Positions 1 through 9,503 of a DNA stretch of 64,000 nucleotides are shown one piece after another; position 1 is the first letter of the stretch, and every line of letters begins with the position of its first letter. The translations under genes and the position numbers were made by a program. The DNA is from Acytostelium subglobosum LB1. Taxonomy: Eukaryota; Evosea; Eumycetozoa; Acytosteliales; Acytosteliaceae. Below the pieces are notes generated by a model. The model worked only from the letters and a program-made list of their open reading frames with translations. It was not told where the DNA came from and searched no databases. The DNA lies in contig NW_012236496.1 in the NCBI RefSeq assembly GCF_000787575.1, positions 132,891-196,890 on the forward strand, in the 5' to 3' direction.

Positions 1-2
1 TG

Positions 3-938
3 TTAAACATGCCAACATAGAGGTATTTCAGCATCTATCCAGAGTTTCTTCACGGTAGTATCGGATGAGTTTGTGATCTGCCAAGAGTCAGGGATGAGAT
101 CAGATACTAAACCAAGGTTAAAATCGATTGGATATGGCATCAGATCGATGCTACCGACCCATGATTCAAGAGGATCATCAATATCCTCACCATATGAGCC
201 AGGTGCTCCTCCCTTGATGACCAACATCGTTCCAGTTGAGCTGCGATCGAAACTAGTGGCCGTATCTTTACCAACCTGAGATGACAATGAGTTTGCCAAG
301 TTAGCAGATTCACCAGTGCCTTCTGCGGTGATTGATTCGGCAAATGACATTGATAGACATGATTCCAATGATTGAGAACTTTGAGAGCTTGTGAATGAAG
401 AAGAAACGGAATTGACCTGCTCCAAGGTTCCTCCAAACGTCGCCCACTTCTTGTAGTAGATACCGTACTTGCTGACAACCCTCTTCATTGACTCCTTATC
501 AACAACACGCGAAATGTCATGCAAGAACTTTGGATGAAAGTTTGGTGTGATGCTGTCGTCCATTTGAATGGTGGAAATCTGACACTTGAATGTCGTTGTG
601 GTGATTGATCCAGATGTCTTGTTTTCCAAATCCTTGGCATTGTTTACAGAGGTACTAGAGGACATTGCCAATGAAGACTTGGCATGGTCAATGAAGGGAA
701 TTCCACCAGACATTTGGGCATTGTCACTGACTCCGAGTGATGAAGACTTTGCGCGAGCCATTTGCGTAGCTGATGAGAATGATTGGCTATCAAGATGGTA
801 GCTGCATTGGGGATTGACATGTCCACTAAAACCATGTGGAACGGTATAGACTGCACCTCTGAATTGATCCTGGATGGTGGTGAATGATTGAGATGGGCAA
901 TATCCAATAGCGAAGAGGGGGGCGGCATTATCTTCCAA
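3..938 (-). CDS. MACPF (perforin-like) domain protein
   Basis: Single-exon 311-residue protein, complete at both ends. Residues 158-170 read YGIYYKKWATFGG, which fits the MACPF signature (Tyr-Gly, then paired aromatic residues, then a Gly-Gly about six residues on). Residues around 235-250 (TGTMLVIKGGAPGSYGE) also resemble the later part of MACPF domains. The family forms membrane pores or acts in adhesion and development; dictyostelids carry several members. I see no N-terminal signal peptide, so secretion would need another route or a missed upstream exon. Ser/Thr-rich stretches at residues 60-115 and 175-235 flank the signature. It is divergently arranged with the FHA-BRCT gene. The family call is fairly secure; the specific role is unknown. 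Confidence 0.72.
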   Translation of the reverse strand: MEDNAAPLFAIGYCPSQSFTTIQDQFRGAVYTVPHGFSGHVNPQCSYHLDSQSFSSATQMARAKSSSLGVSDNAQMSGGIPFIDHAKSSLAMSSSTSVNNAKDLENKTSGSITTTTFKCQISTIQMDDSITPNFHPKFLHDISRVVDKESMKRVVSKYGIYYKKWATFGGTLEQVNSVSSSFTSSQSSQSLESCLSMSFAESITAEGTGESANLANSLSSQVGKDTATSFDRSSTGTMLVIKGGAPGSYGEDIDDPLESWVGSIDLMPYPIDFNLGLVSDLIPDSWQITNSSDTTVKKLWIDAEIPLCWHV

Positions 939-1325
939 TAAAAATTTATTTATACATCTCGTTTTTATAATATATATTTATTTTTATAATATAAATTAAT
1001 GAACAAAGATGTGTGAGTTGGCCAAATACTTGGATATTGTCACTAGACCTAATTGAATAGAACCATCAAGTTGACTTATCTCGATGAAGTCAACTAGGGA
1101 ATATTCCAAGTGTAGTTCTTGGATGACAATGGATAAACTCCAAGTCGTCATTCAGTTTGATGAACTTATAGTTGGAACATTATGTATTGAACTTCATCTA
1201 AAAATACACTTTTCAAATTGGCGGGTTCATTTCAAATCTTCCACCTTCTAGAAGTCACATGACATAAGAAAGAGATAAAGTGTTCGAGATACAATACACT
1301 ACTATATATATATAATACTTACATC
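939..1325. other. Divergent intergenic/promoter region
   Basis: AT-rich spacer between the head-to-head MACPF and FHA-BRCT genes. It has a TA-rich stretch at about 955-1000 and a TATATATATA run just upstream of the start at 1326. No convincing ORF or RNA gene is visible. Confidence 0.6.
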
Positions 1326-3814
1326 ATGAGTAATAATAATACAGTTGACACACCACCATTTATTGATGGATGTATAACAGAACCTGTATTAAAGGTTAAA
1401 CACACCGACCCTCTAAAGGCTAGTGTAACATTGTTCAAGTTGAAGAAGGGTATCAACAGCATTGGTAGAGCATCAAACAACTTCATTCATCTAAAAGGAG
1501 AGATTGCAATCTCAAACTTCCATGCTTCAATAGGTATGTTTGATTGACAGATTGACAGATTGATTGATTGAATGAATGGCATGACTCACTCTATCATCAA
1601 CAATGACAATGACACAGAGTATCAAGATAATTATATATCATTGATGGATCTAAATAGCAAGAATAAGACATTGTTGGCATTACGAAATAATGATCAAATG
1701 ATTACACTTGTGCCAAACACAAAGTACTATCTGTTCAATGGTTCAAAGATACTGCTTGGTTCGACAGTGTCATCGATGCTCACGTTCACAATTACACCCA
1801 GACCAGAATCACAACCAACTTCCATTGATACTGATGTATTGGCAGCCAATTTTGCACCTGTTTCGCCAGCCAAACAGTCACCACCAAAGCCAGTGCTGCT
1901 GCCACCTCAATCTCAAACGATTATTCCTGAGCAGCAACAGCCACAGGCACAGCCACAGTCACAAAAGAGAAAGTTGGATGAGGAGGAGCAGTATGATGAT
2001 GATGATGATGGCCCTCCCCCACCTCCATCAAGAACATCAGGTTTGGATCATGATCCTTTCTCTCATACTGCACACTCGAGCGACTCCACTGTGGACACAT
2101 TTGTACATAAGAAACCAAAGACTGATCACACTCCTCCTGCTGTCACCGCTGTCCCCGCGGCAGCTCCTTCACCCGCTGTCTCTGCACCACAAGATATCAC
2201 TTCAGTCAATAGTGATGATAATGTTGATGTCAATGTCAATAAGGAGCCATCACAACAGGCATCTACTTCACCACCCGTACAATCAATGGCAGCACAATCA
2301 TCAATCGATTCATTGGAACATGATATAGACTCATACTTTACAACAACGACTACAACCGCAATGGCAGACGATCAAACTATTGTTGCACAAGATGGATCAG
2401 ACAAGACGACAGGAATAGGAACAGACACGACCAAAGAGATGGTAGCAGAATCACAACCTGCATCCAAGCCTGTGTCCGTGGCACAGACAAAGTCACCCGA
2501 GGTAGAGGAGAAGGAGTCTAATGTGACAACATCTTCATCCCCACCACCACCTCCTCCAAACTCATCACCAACCTCAGTGCCTCAACCTCCTCCTCCTGCG
2601 CCTCAACAACAATCACCGCTGCCTCCAACAGAAGTTGTTCCTGAGGAGGAGTCTGACGAACAACAAGTCACCTCTCCTTCACCACCACAACCCCAACAAC
2701 AACAAGAGCCTCCACAACAACAAGACACCGAGATGGATATGGATGAGCCAATTGAATCACCAATCCAATCCTCGCCACCATCCTCCAAACAATCAACTCC
2801 AACTCCAACACCAACATCGACAAAGAAAAAGACACCAGCAAAGAGGGCATCCAGGGCAACAAAGTCAACGCCAACAACACCGACAAAGAGCGAGGTCACT
2901 GATGACGATGGATCAGTTGTAGAGGATATTAGTGTGTTGGTCGATGCGCCTGTATCATCAAATGAGGAGCAACCAACAGAGACACCAAAGAAGGGTACAC
3001 GTGCCGCTGCTTCTGCCAAGAAGACACCAGTCAAGGCGCCAAGTAAATCACCGGCAAAGAAGCGTGCGGCCAAGACCGCAGCCAAGACATCAGACGCTGA
3101 AGTAGACCAGTCCGCCATCTCCCCTCACAAACATCCAAAGATTATATTCTCAGGTGTCGAAGAGAAGACCATTAATGTATGTTATATAATTTATTGATTG
3201 ATTGATTGACTGTCCACTGACTAACTCATTCAATCCAATACCAGACCTTGACAAAGATTGTACATAAGCTTGGAGGAGAGGTAGTTGATAATGTTGAGGA
3301 ATGTACACATTTGATTAGTGACAAGTTGATTAGGACTGTAAAGATATTGTTGGCGATTGCTAATGGCAAGGAGATGGTCGGCATCCAATGGCTAAAGGAT
3401 TGTGGCAAGGCAGGACACTTTTTGAAAGAGGATGAATATATGCTGAGTGATGCCAACGCAGAGAAAGAGTGGAAATTTGAACTTAGGCAATCACTGGAGC
3501 ATGCGAGAAACATCATCAACAACAACAGTAATCTTAAGAAGCCATTGGATGGATTGTCATTCTTGGTGATGGAACATTCTGCTCCGCCCAAGGATGTCAT
3601 TCAAGATTTGATCAAGGCTGGCGGCGGCCATGAAGTGGATGCGTCAGCCATCACTGCAGACAGTGACACCATCATTATAGCCAGTGAGAAGGATCGTCGA
3701 CAGCTCAAGTCCTTCCTAGACATTGGTGCCACAGTCCATACTGGCGAACTACTCTTACTTGCAACACTTAGACAAAAGATAGACCTTAACGAATGTCGAT
3801 TAAATATCCCATAA
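1326..3814 (+). CDS. FHA plus tandem-BRCT protein, MDC1-like layout
   Basis: Three exons: 1326-1533, 1618-3176, 3245-3814 (778 residues); phases match at both introns. An N-terminal FHA domain (residues about 25-110) keeps the phosphothreonine-binding signature: IGRASNN, the Ser and His of ISNFHASI, and DLNSKNKT. A long low-complexity middle (about 120-570) is rich in Pro, Gln, Ser and TP dipeptides, with Lys/Ala-rich TP(A/V)K-like stretches near its end. The C-terminus holds two BRCT repeats; the first has KIIFSGV, a THLISDKLIRTVKIL core, IQWLKDC and GKAGHFLKEDEY, close to the first BRCT of MDC1/PTIP-type proteins, with the pocket Ser-Gly and Lys present. FHA at one end and tandem BRCT at the other is the layout of the DNA-damage mediator MDC1, which binds phosphorylated H2AX tails. 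Role in damage signalling is inferred. Confidence 0.78.
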
Positions 3815-3830
3815 ACGATTCGAATCGTTT
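3813..3830. terminator. 18-base perfect palindrome at the 3' end
   Basis: AAACGATTCGAATCGTTT is a perfect inverted repeat overlapping the TAA stop of the FHA-BRCT gene. It could form a hairpin at the transcript end or be a protein site. Function is unknown. Confidence 0.4.
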
Positions 3831-3983
3831 CGTCATGATGGTGTGGGGTGGGGGGTTGTGAAGATTTGATTACTCCCAAGAAATCGAGCATAGTGTGATC
3901 ATTCAATCATTCTTATTCTTCATTCATTGTATTATTACATACTACATATAATACTATTATAATATCAACAAACATAGAGGAGA

Positions 3984-5073
3984 ATGGGAAAGAAGAAGAA
4001 GTCATCAAAGACATCAACTACAAATACACAGCCGCCGACGAACAATAATGAGAGTGATACTTCATCGCCAGCAGGCTTCAATCCTCTGGCAAACCTAACA
4101 GAGAAGCAACTCGATATGTTCAATCAGTTCAAAGATAAACTAAAGACATTGGATCTTACTGATAAAGAGGTAATGAATGATTGAATGATTGAATGATTGA
4201 ATGTATGATTGAGGTGATTGAACTAACATTGCCAATGAATGGAACGCGTTTGAATAGAAAGCATGGATAACTGATATGATGGTGTTGAGATACTTGCGCG
4301 CTCGTGAATATGACTTGAATGCATCGTTCAATCTGTTGAAGGGTACATTGGAATGGAGGAAGTCTTATAAAGTTGACGAGATCACTGCCGAATATCTTAG
4401 CTATGAGGCATCCACTGGAAAACAATACTGCTATGGCAAGACCAAAGATGGTAAACCAGTTATATACATGCGTCCAGTGCGTGAGAACACAAAGAACTAC
4501 GAGCGACAGATACAACTGTTGGTCTACACCTTGGAGGTATGCATGTCCGCCTTGTGCCGTCAATCATTCAATCAATTATTCAATCAATCACTAACATGAG
4601 AATGTACCTACCAGCGAGCAATTGAACAGATTGACAACTCAACAGAGACTGGTATTGAACAATTGGCTATATTGATCGACTTTAATGGCTACTCATTGTT
4701 CAATGCACCACCTTTGTCCGTTTCGAAACAGACATTGGAGATATTGTCGGACCACTATCCAGAGCGCCTGGGCACGGCATTTGTCGTCGACCCACCAATG
4801 ATATTCAACATACTGTATAATGCCATCATGCCCTTTGTCAACCCGGTGACGGCCAAGAAGATTGTGTTTGTCAAGGGTGACAAACAGAAGCAAAAGACCT
4901 TTCCCCTTCACTTTGAGTTGGAACAGCTCGAGAGTCCGATGACTGGCACCAGCGACTTTGTCTACGATCACAACATCTTTTGGCGCAACGAGATCATCCA
5001 AGACAGAATCAAGCGATCACTTCCAGCATTGTCCGACGACGAGATGACTGCTGCATTGGAAATCAAGAACTAA
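3984..5073 (+). CDS. Sec14/CRAL-TRIO lipid-transfer protein
   Basis: Exons 3984-4169, 4258-4536 and 4615-5073, all phase 0, giving 307 residues. A Lys/Thr/Asn-rich N-terminus leads into a CRAL-TRIO N-domain (MVLRYLRAREYDLNASFNLL, then LEWRKSY) and the Sec14 lipid-binding domain (GKPVIYMRPVRENTK, AILIDFNGYSLFNAP, LSDHYPERLGTAFVVDPP, FVNPVTAKKIVFV). This family moves phosphatidylinositol, phosphatidylcholine or other hydrophobic ligands between membranes and is cytosolic or peripheral. No GOLD or RhoGAP extension is present. Both introns carry TTGA or CAAT repeats. The family call is strong; the ligand is unknown. Confidence 0.9.
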
Positions 5074-5540
5074 GACTTGGATGACCTGTGTGAATGTGTG
5101 ATTGAGTACGTGGAGCCAAGTATGCTTGCTCCTACTACCCATCAATCAATCAATCAATAATATACTACTTGTTCTCTCTTCCATTCCATCCACAAGATGC
5201 CACGCAAGTGTCTTATGGATGGTCGGGGACGAACAAGTTTGCTCGTGTTTGTGAAGGGGGTGAGGAACTTCAAACTTCAATTTCAGATAATACACCATAT
5301 AACGGCCTAAAATGGGTTAGAATTCACACAATCACAACAAACGCCCCATCAATATTATATCAAACAAGCACCATTACGTGTTCATTAACAGTTATTTCCT
5401 CAACAACAACTACTCAATCTTATTTGTTCAAGCGCAAGACTAGTCTTAAGGGTACTTGTGAACAACAAAACAAACAAACATCCATCATTATCAACAACAA
5501 TAATATAAGTAACAAAACAACAACAACAACAACAACAACA
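5074..5540 (+). other. Intergenic plus 5' leader of the C2 gene
   Basis: The frame of the C2 gene stays open back to about 5169, but this stretch encodes no recognisable domain and ends in CAACAA repeats directly before the ATG at 5541. Such A/C-rich leaders are usual in dictyostelids, so I treat it as spacer and 5' UTR. Confidence 0.6.
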
Positions 5541-6776
5541 ATGAACCTCAATAAACCAGGTAAACCAGGACAACCAGGTGGACAACCACCTCAACAACCA
5601 CAAGCTGGTGGATACCCTACAGCCCCAGCTCCAGGTGGATACCCTCCACCTCAACATGGTTATCCTCCAGCCCCAGGAGGCTATCCACCACCACAACATG
5701 GAGGCTATCCACCAGCCCCAGCTCCAGGAGGCTATCCACCACAACAAGGCGGATATCCACCAGCTCCAGCTCCAGGCGGATACCCACCACAACAGGGAGG
5801 CTATCCTCCACAACAAGGTGGTTATCCTCCACCACAACAAGGTGGCTATCCACCTCAGCATGGAGGCTATCCACCACCCCAGCAAGGAGGCTATCCTCCA
5901 CCTCAACAAGGCGGATACCCACCTGCACCATATCAAGGAGGTGGTTACCCACCTGCACCAGCACCGGGTGGATACCCACCCGCACCAGCACCTGGAGGCT
6001 ATCCTCCCGCCCCAGGAGCACATGGAGCCGCACCAGCAGGTGGCTCGCGACTTGCACTGGCGCCACCCCCTGGCAGCAGGTTTGTCTCGGCGCCATTGTC
6101 ACAGTTGAACATTCGAGTGATCTCTGCCAAGAACCTCGTTGCGGCGGATATCAATGGCAAGTCAGACCCTTACGTCAACATCAAGGTGCCATCGAGCACC
6201 AAGGTGCACAAGACCAAAGTGATACAGAAGAACTTGAATCCAACATGGAACGAATCATTCCAGGTGGAGATATCTAACTCGCAGTACGACACCGTGGTGA
6301 TTGAGGTCTATGATAAGGATGCAGTGGGCTCGGATGATCTCATTGGTTACGTTCCAATCGACCCATCTCTTTTGCCAAAGGGCGTGGAGGTGACCACCTG
6401 GGAGCGTCTGTCCTACGTGCCACACGGTGAGGTTCAGCTTGCGATTACGGCCGTCAACTTTGGTTTGGAGGGCTTCCCACCAGCATACCCTGCTGCCTAT
6501 GTCAACTGGCGTCAGACAGTGGCACCGACCGCCAGCAAGAAGGGATTGGAAAAGTCAAAGAAGTCAGACAAGAAGAAGAAGGATGCCAAGCATGGAGGCG
6601 GTGGCGGCGCTCATGGCAAGACCAAAGAGGTCGGACCATACAACCTCAAAGCAGTTCCACACGGATATAGTATAACCAATGGTTATGTAAAGAAGAATCC
6701 AAGTCTAGCGCAGACCACCGCCAAGACTGTCGAGTCTGGTCTAAAGTCATTCAAGAAGTTTGTAGACAAGCTGTAA
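5541..6776 (+). CDS. C2-domain protein with GGYPP repeats
   Basis: Single exon, 411 residues from the ATG that follows the CAA leader. Residues 1-170 are Gly-Tyr-Pro-Pro repeats ([16 protein letters not shown], about 18 units), the kind of flexible tract found in annexins and other Ca2+/membrane proteins. A single C2 domain follows (about 185-310: [53 protein letters not shown]) with acidic residues at the Ca2+-binding loops (D-NGKSDPY and [10 protein letters not shown]). The C-terminus is Lys-rich. It probably binds membranes in a Ca2+-dependent way. The AATAAA at 6775-6780 overlaps the stop codon, implying a very short 3' UTR. Confidence 0.85.
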   Translation: MNLNKPGKPGQPGGQPPQQPQAGGYPTAPAPGGYPPPQHGYPPAPGGYPPPQHGGYPPAPAPGGYPPQQGGYPPAPAPGGYPPQQGGYPPQQGGYPPPQQGGYPPQHGGYPPPQQGGYPPPQQGGYPPAPYQGGGYPPAPAPGGYPPAPAPGGYPPAPGAHGAAPAGGSRLALAPPPGSRFVSAPLSQLNIRVISAKNLVAADINGKSDPYVNIKVPSSTKVHKTKVIQKNLNPTWNESFQVEISNSQYDTVVIEVYDKDAVGSDDLIGYVPIDPSLLPKGVEVTTWERLSYVPHGEVQLAITAVNFGLEGFPPAYPAAYVNWRQTVAPTASKKGLEKSKKSDKKKKDAKHGGGGGAHGKTKEVGPYNLKAVPHGYSITNGYVKKNPSLAQTTAKTVESGLKSFKKFVDKL

Positions 6777-6879
6777 TAAAGTGTAATTCATGGAAAAGGT
6801 AACTTGTTGGGCGTGGGGGAGACAAATATGTCTTGTTTGAATCGCGCGCCACTTCATTCATTCATTCATCCATTCAATT

Positions 6880-8350
6880 ATGCAACAAGGATTAGTTAGT
6901 ATCTCAATCAAGTGGACGACCTCACATTCACGATCAATCATGCTAACAGATCATCATCAACATCAACAACACAATATTCAGTCAGGTACACAATGCGCCA
7001 AGTTGCTGGCTGCTTTGAACGTTGACATTGTACCGCTACCAAAGTCATCGTTTCATTATAGTACAATTGAGAAGTATATATCGATGGGATGTTCACATGA
7101 TATAGCACAACAACAACATAGAGCTCAGATCAAATGTTTAGACGCATTCGAAGCGAAGCGACGTGTTGATCAATACAAGCACTTCCCAGATATATCAAAC
7201 GAAGAACCCTCTGCCAAGCGACCACTCTATTGGCACGGTTGTCTAATCAGTAGCGTTGCAGCAAGACTCAAGAATGGTGTACAGAAGATGCACAACAAGT
7301 ATACTCCATATCCTGCGAGTATGTGTCATACATTCAATTCAATGTGATCAATCAATCATACTAACTTTACATTACGTTACTAGTATCATTATGGGACAAT
7401 GTAATTGGATGTACAGAGAGCATTGACATGCTGCGATTCAAGGATAACAAACCAAACATGGGCATATTGATGTTGTTCGAGGTTAACTACAAGGTGAAGA
7501 AGATACCCGTCTCCATTACAATTGATCCTGGCGTAAAGAATAGTGACTATCAATCAGCTGTTCAGAGATATGATGAGGACGAGGACACGGACGATGAGTC
7601 TCAGGTGGCTGCTCCACCACAAATCAAACTACAGGCACAGCAATCGGTGATTGACAAGCCCAAATATGTATATTGTAACGCGATCAAAGACAAGATAGAG
7701 CTCAATGAGATGATGCAAGTGACTGGAAAGTATTCCCCTGACCCTTCAGGCAATATTCAGTAAGTATCGATTCGATTGGAACACCATGACATTGTTAACC
7801 AACAACTATTGTCATTCATTCCAGAGAGGGAAACATATATGTACCACTTGGAAAGATGGTACCATCAACAGAGGTCAATCAGACTCATGGATGGCTAGAT
7901 GGCCATCTAAAGGTATGGGACAACTACAATCAATATTTATTAAGCAATCATACTTTGGTATGTATTTCCAGTGATCAATCATTAATGGATTTAGATTTAT
8001 GGATTGATTATTAATACTGTGTTCAACAGCTGAAGCTAAGGTACTTGGTTGTGGTTGAGGCAAGCCCAGCCAAGCACACTCCAAAGTTCACAACATCATC
8101 ATCGGCATCGTCGTCATCTGGTCCATCAATCAATCAATCAACATCTTCACAATCTTCATTATCATCATCAACATCTAGACAAACTACAAACACAAACAAG
8201 AAACTGAATAATGATGATATTTGGTCAAAGACATTAGTGAAGAAAAGGAAAGGTGATGACAATGATGACAACGATGACACTGATGATGAATCATCATCAT
8301 CGCCACGTGATACCAAAGATGACAATCCAAGGAAGAAACAAAGGAATTAA
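6880..8350 (+). CDS. PARP-fold protein lacking catalytic Tyr and Glu
   Basis: Exons 6880-7318, 7384-7759, 7825-7957 and 8030-8350 join in phase to 422 residues. Landmarks of the ADP-ribosyltransferase fold are clear in order: YSTIEKYISM...H (helix before the fold), LYWHGC (PARP1 LLWHGS, catalytic His kept), NMGILMLFEV (GLILLGEV), GKYSPDPSGNIQ then EGNIYVPLGK (PDPSANI, DGVDVPLG), and WDNYNQYLLSN...LKLRYLV (YNEYIVYD...LKYLL). The ungapped 39-residue spacing between the His segment and MGILML places Asn where PARP1 has Tyr907, and Gln replaces Glu988. The donor H-Y-E triad is therefore H-N-Q, so poly-ADP-ribosylation is unlikely; it may be a mono-transferase, a binding module or inactive. The last exon is a Ser/Asp/Lys-rich tail. 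No DNA-binding domain is seen. Confidence 0.75.
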
Positions 8351-8409
8351 TTTAAATATATATTTTCTTTTATTACATAATCATGGAAAGCTTGGAATCT
8401 GATCATTGT

Positions 8410-9021
8410 TTAACGGGTTGTGTTGTACTTCCTGGCGTAGTCGATCCAGGCATCCTTGCTTCCAAGGTACTTGTCATTCTTGACCTTGCAGTAATAGTCG
8501 TCGTAGTAGAACTTCTCGCAGCATGTGGCGCAGCCATCGTTGGCAAACTTATTAAGATACAGCACCATGACCAGCAGAGGAATGACGACCACGAGATGCA
8601 CTAGGATGTTATGTATGTTGTGCTTGGTCCACTTGCGTCGGAGCGGTTCGATCTCGCCAACTGTGTTGGTGGTGGTCGTGGTGACACGATGGACATCCAT
8701 CGCCACTCCATTTCCATAAGCGGTACCCATGTACTCGGATGTAGTACTCTGGGTGATACGGGCATTGGGTGGCAACAGCATGTTGATAACCAGGCACACA
8801 AAGGCAATGTAGGCCGAAGCAGTAATGGCCACGATCACCATCTTAAAGTCGACGGCGTTTGACGTTTTCTTTGACAATGAGCAATCACAACTGTCCAGCA
8901 GGGTCATGATCCACATCACTAGCAATACGGCTACGGCTCCATATCCCAGTCCATTCAAACTGCGAGACAGTGCCGAGAGTGTCGGTCTCTTTGGATCATA
9001 TCTATAAACGAATGCTGTCAT
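8410..9021 (-). CDS. Three-helix membrane protein, unknown
   Basis: Single exon, 203 residues. Three hydrophobic segments stand out: about 26-43 (GAVAVLLVMWIMTLL), 60-84 (MVIVAITASAYIAFVCLVIN) and 138-156 (ILVHLVVVIPLLVMVLYL). A Cys/Tyr-rich segment follows the last helix (CATCC, then YYDDYYC), possibly a disulfide-bonded or metal-binding loop. A Cys pair also lies after the first helix. I do not recognise the family. It is convergent with the PARP-fold gene, with only about 60 bases between stops. Confidence 0.7.
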   Translation of the reverse strand: MTAFVYRYDPKRPTLSALSRSLNGLGYGAVAVLLVMWIMTLLDSCDCSLSKKTSNAVDFKMVIVAITASAYIAFVCLVINMLLPPNARITQSTTSEYMGTAYGNGVAMDVHRVTTTTTNTVGEIEPLRRKWTKHNIHNILVHLVVVIPLLVMVLYLNKFANDGCATCCEKFYYDDYYCKVKNDKYLGSKDAWIDYARKYNTTR

Positions 9022-9503
9022 TTGATTGTCTTTGTTAAGGTTGTATAAATTTGGTTGATTGATTAATTGATATAGTAATAAATTGGAAGAATTGATTGAT
9101 TGATTGATTGATAGTCAAGGTCTGAAATGATCGATCATTCTGAAAGGTCTTGTCTTATCCTTGTCCATTTCCCCAGAGGCGTAGATATGTGATATAAGGT
9201 GCGAAAAGTTTGAGATTGAGCGCCAAACGATGGCAGCGATTCGGATGGATTCTTTGTAACCGTGTGGTTGGTCTAGAGGCATGCCCAACCCCATCATGAT
9301 CAAAACCCACCTGGGGTTGCTGATGGGAATTGAGTGACGTTTTTTTTCGTCTTCTAGCAAAAGGCATTCGATGAACATTCTAGTGTTCATCTCAATCACT
9401 CATGTACTCCACTAGACACCTGGATACGAAGTGTCACTCGTCGCGTGACATGTCTCCCATCAAGGTGTTTTATGTCTGTGTTGGCAATTACGTAATGTTT
9501 ACT
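9022..9503. other. Intergenic with possible ORF remnant
   Basis: Contains a TTGATTGATTGA run near 9095-9112, then about 280 bases (9115-9399) with short antisense ORFs. One frame reads PFARRRKK, resembling ALPFARRRIK in an antisense frame at 16307-16558. Not convincing as a gene; possibly a decayed family member. Confidence 0.35.

Noticed and set aside
2603-3118. 171-residue ORF on the minus strand
   Set aside because: Antisense shadow of the repetitive linker of the FHA-BRCT gene; composition is low-complexity with no domain.
5169-5540. Upstream extension of the C2 protein
   Set aside because: The extension has UTR-like A/C-rich composition and the ATG at 5541 follows a typical CAA leader.
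5400-6102. Long antisense and alternative-frame ORFs over the GYPP repeats
   Set aside because: Products of the 21-base-type coding repeat read in other frames.
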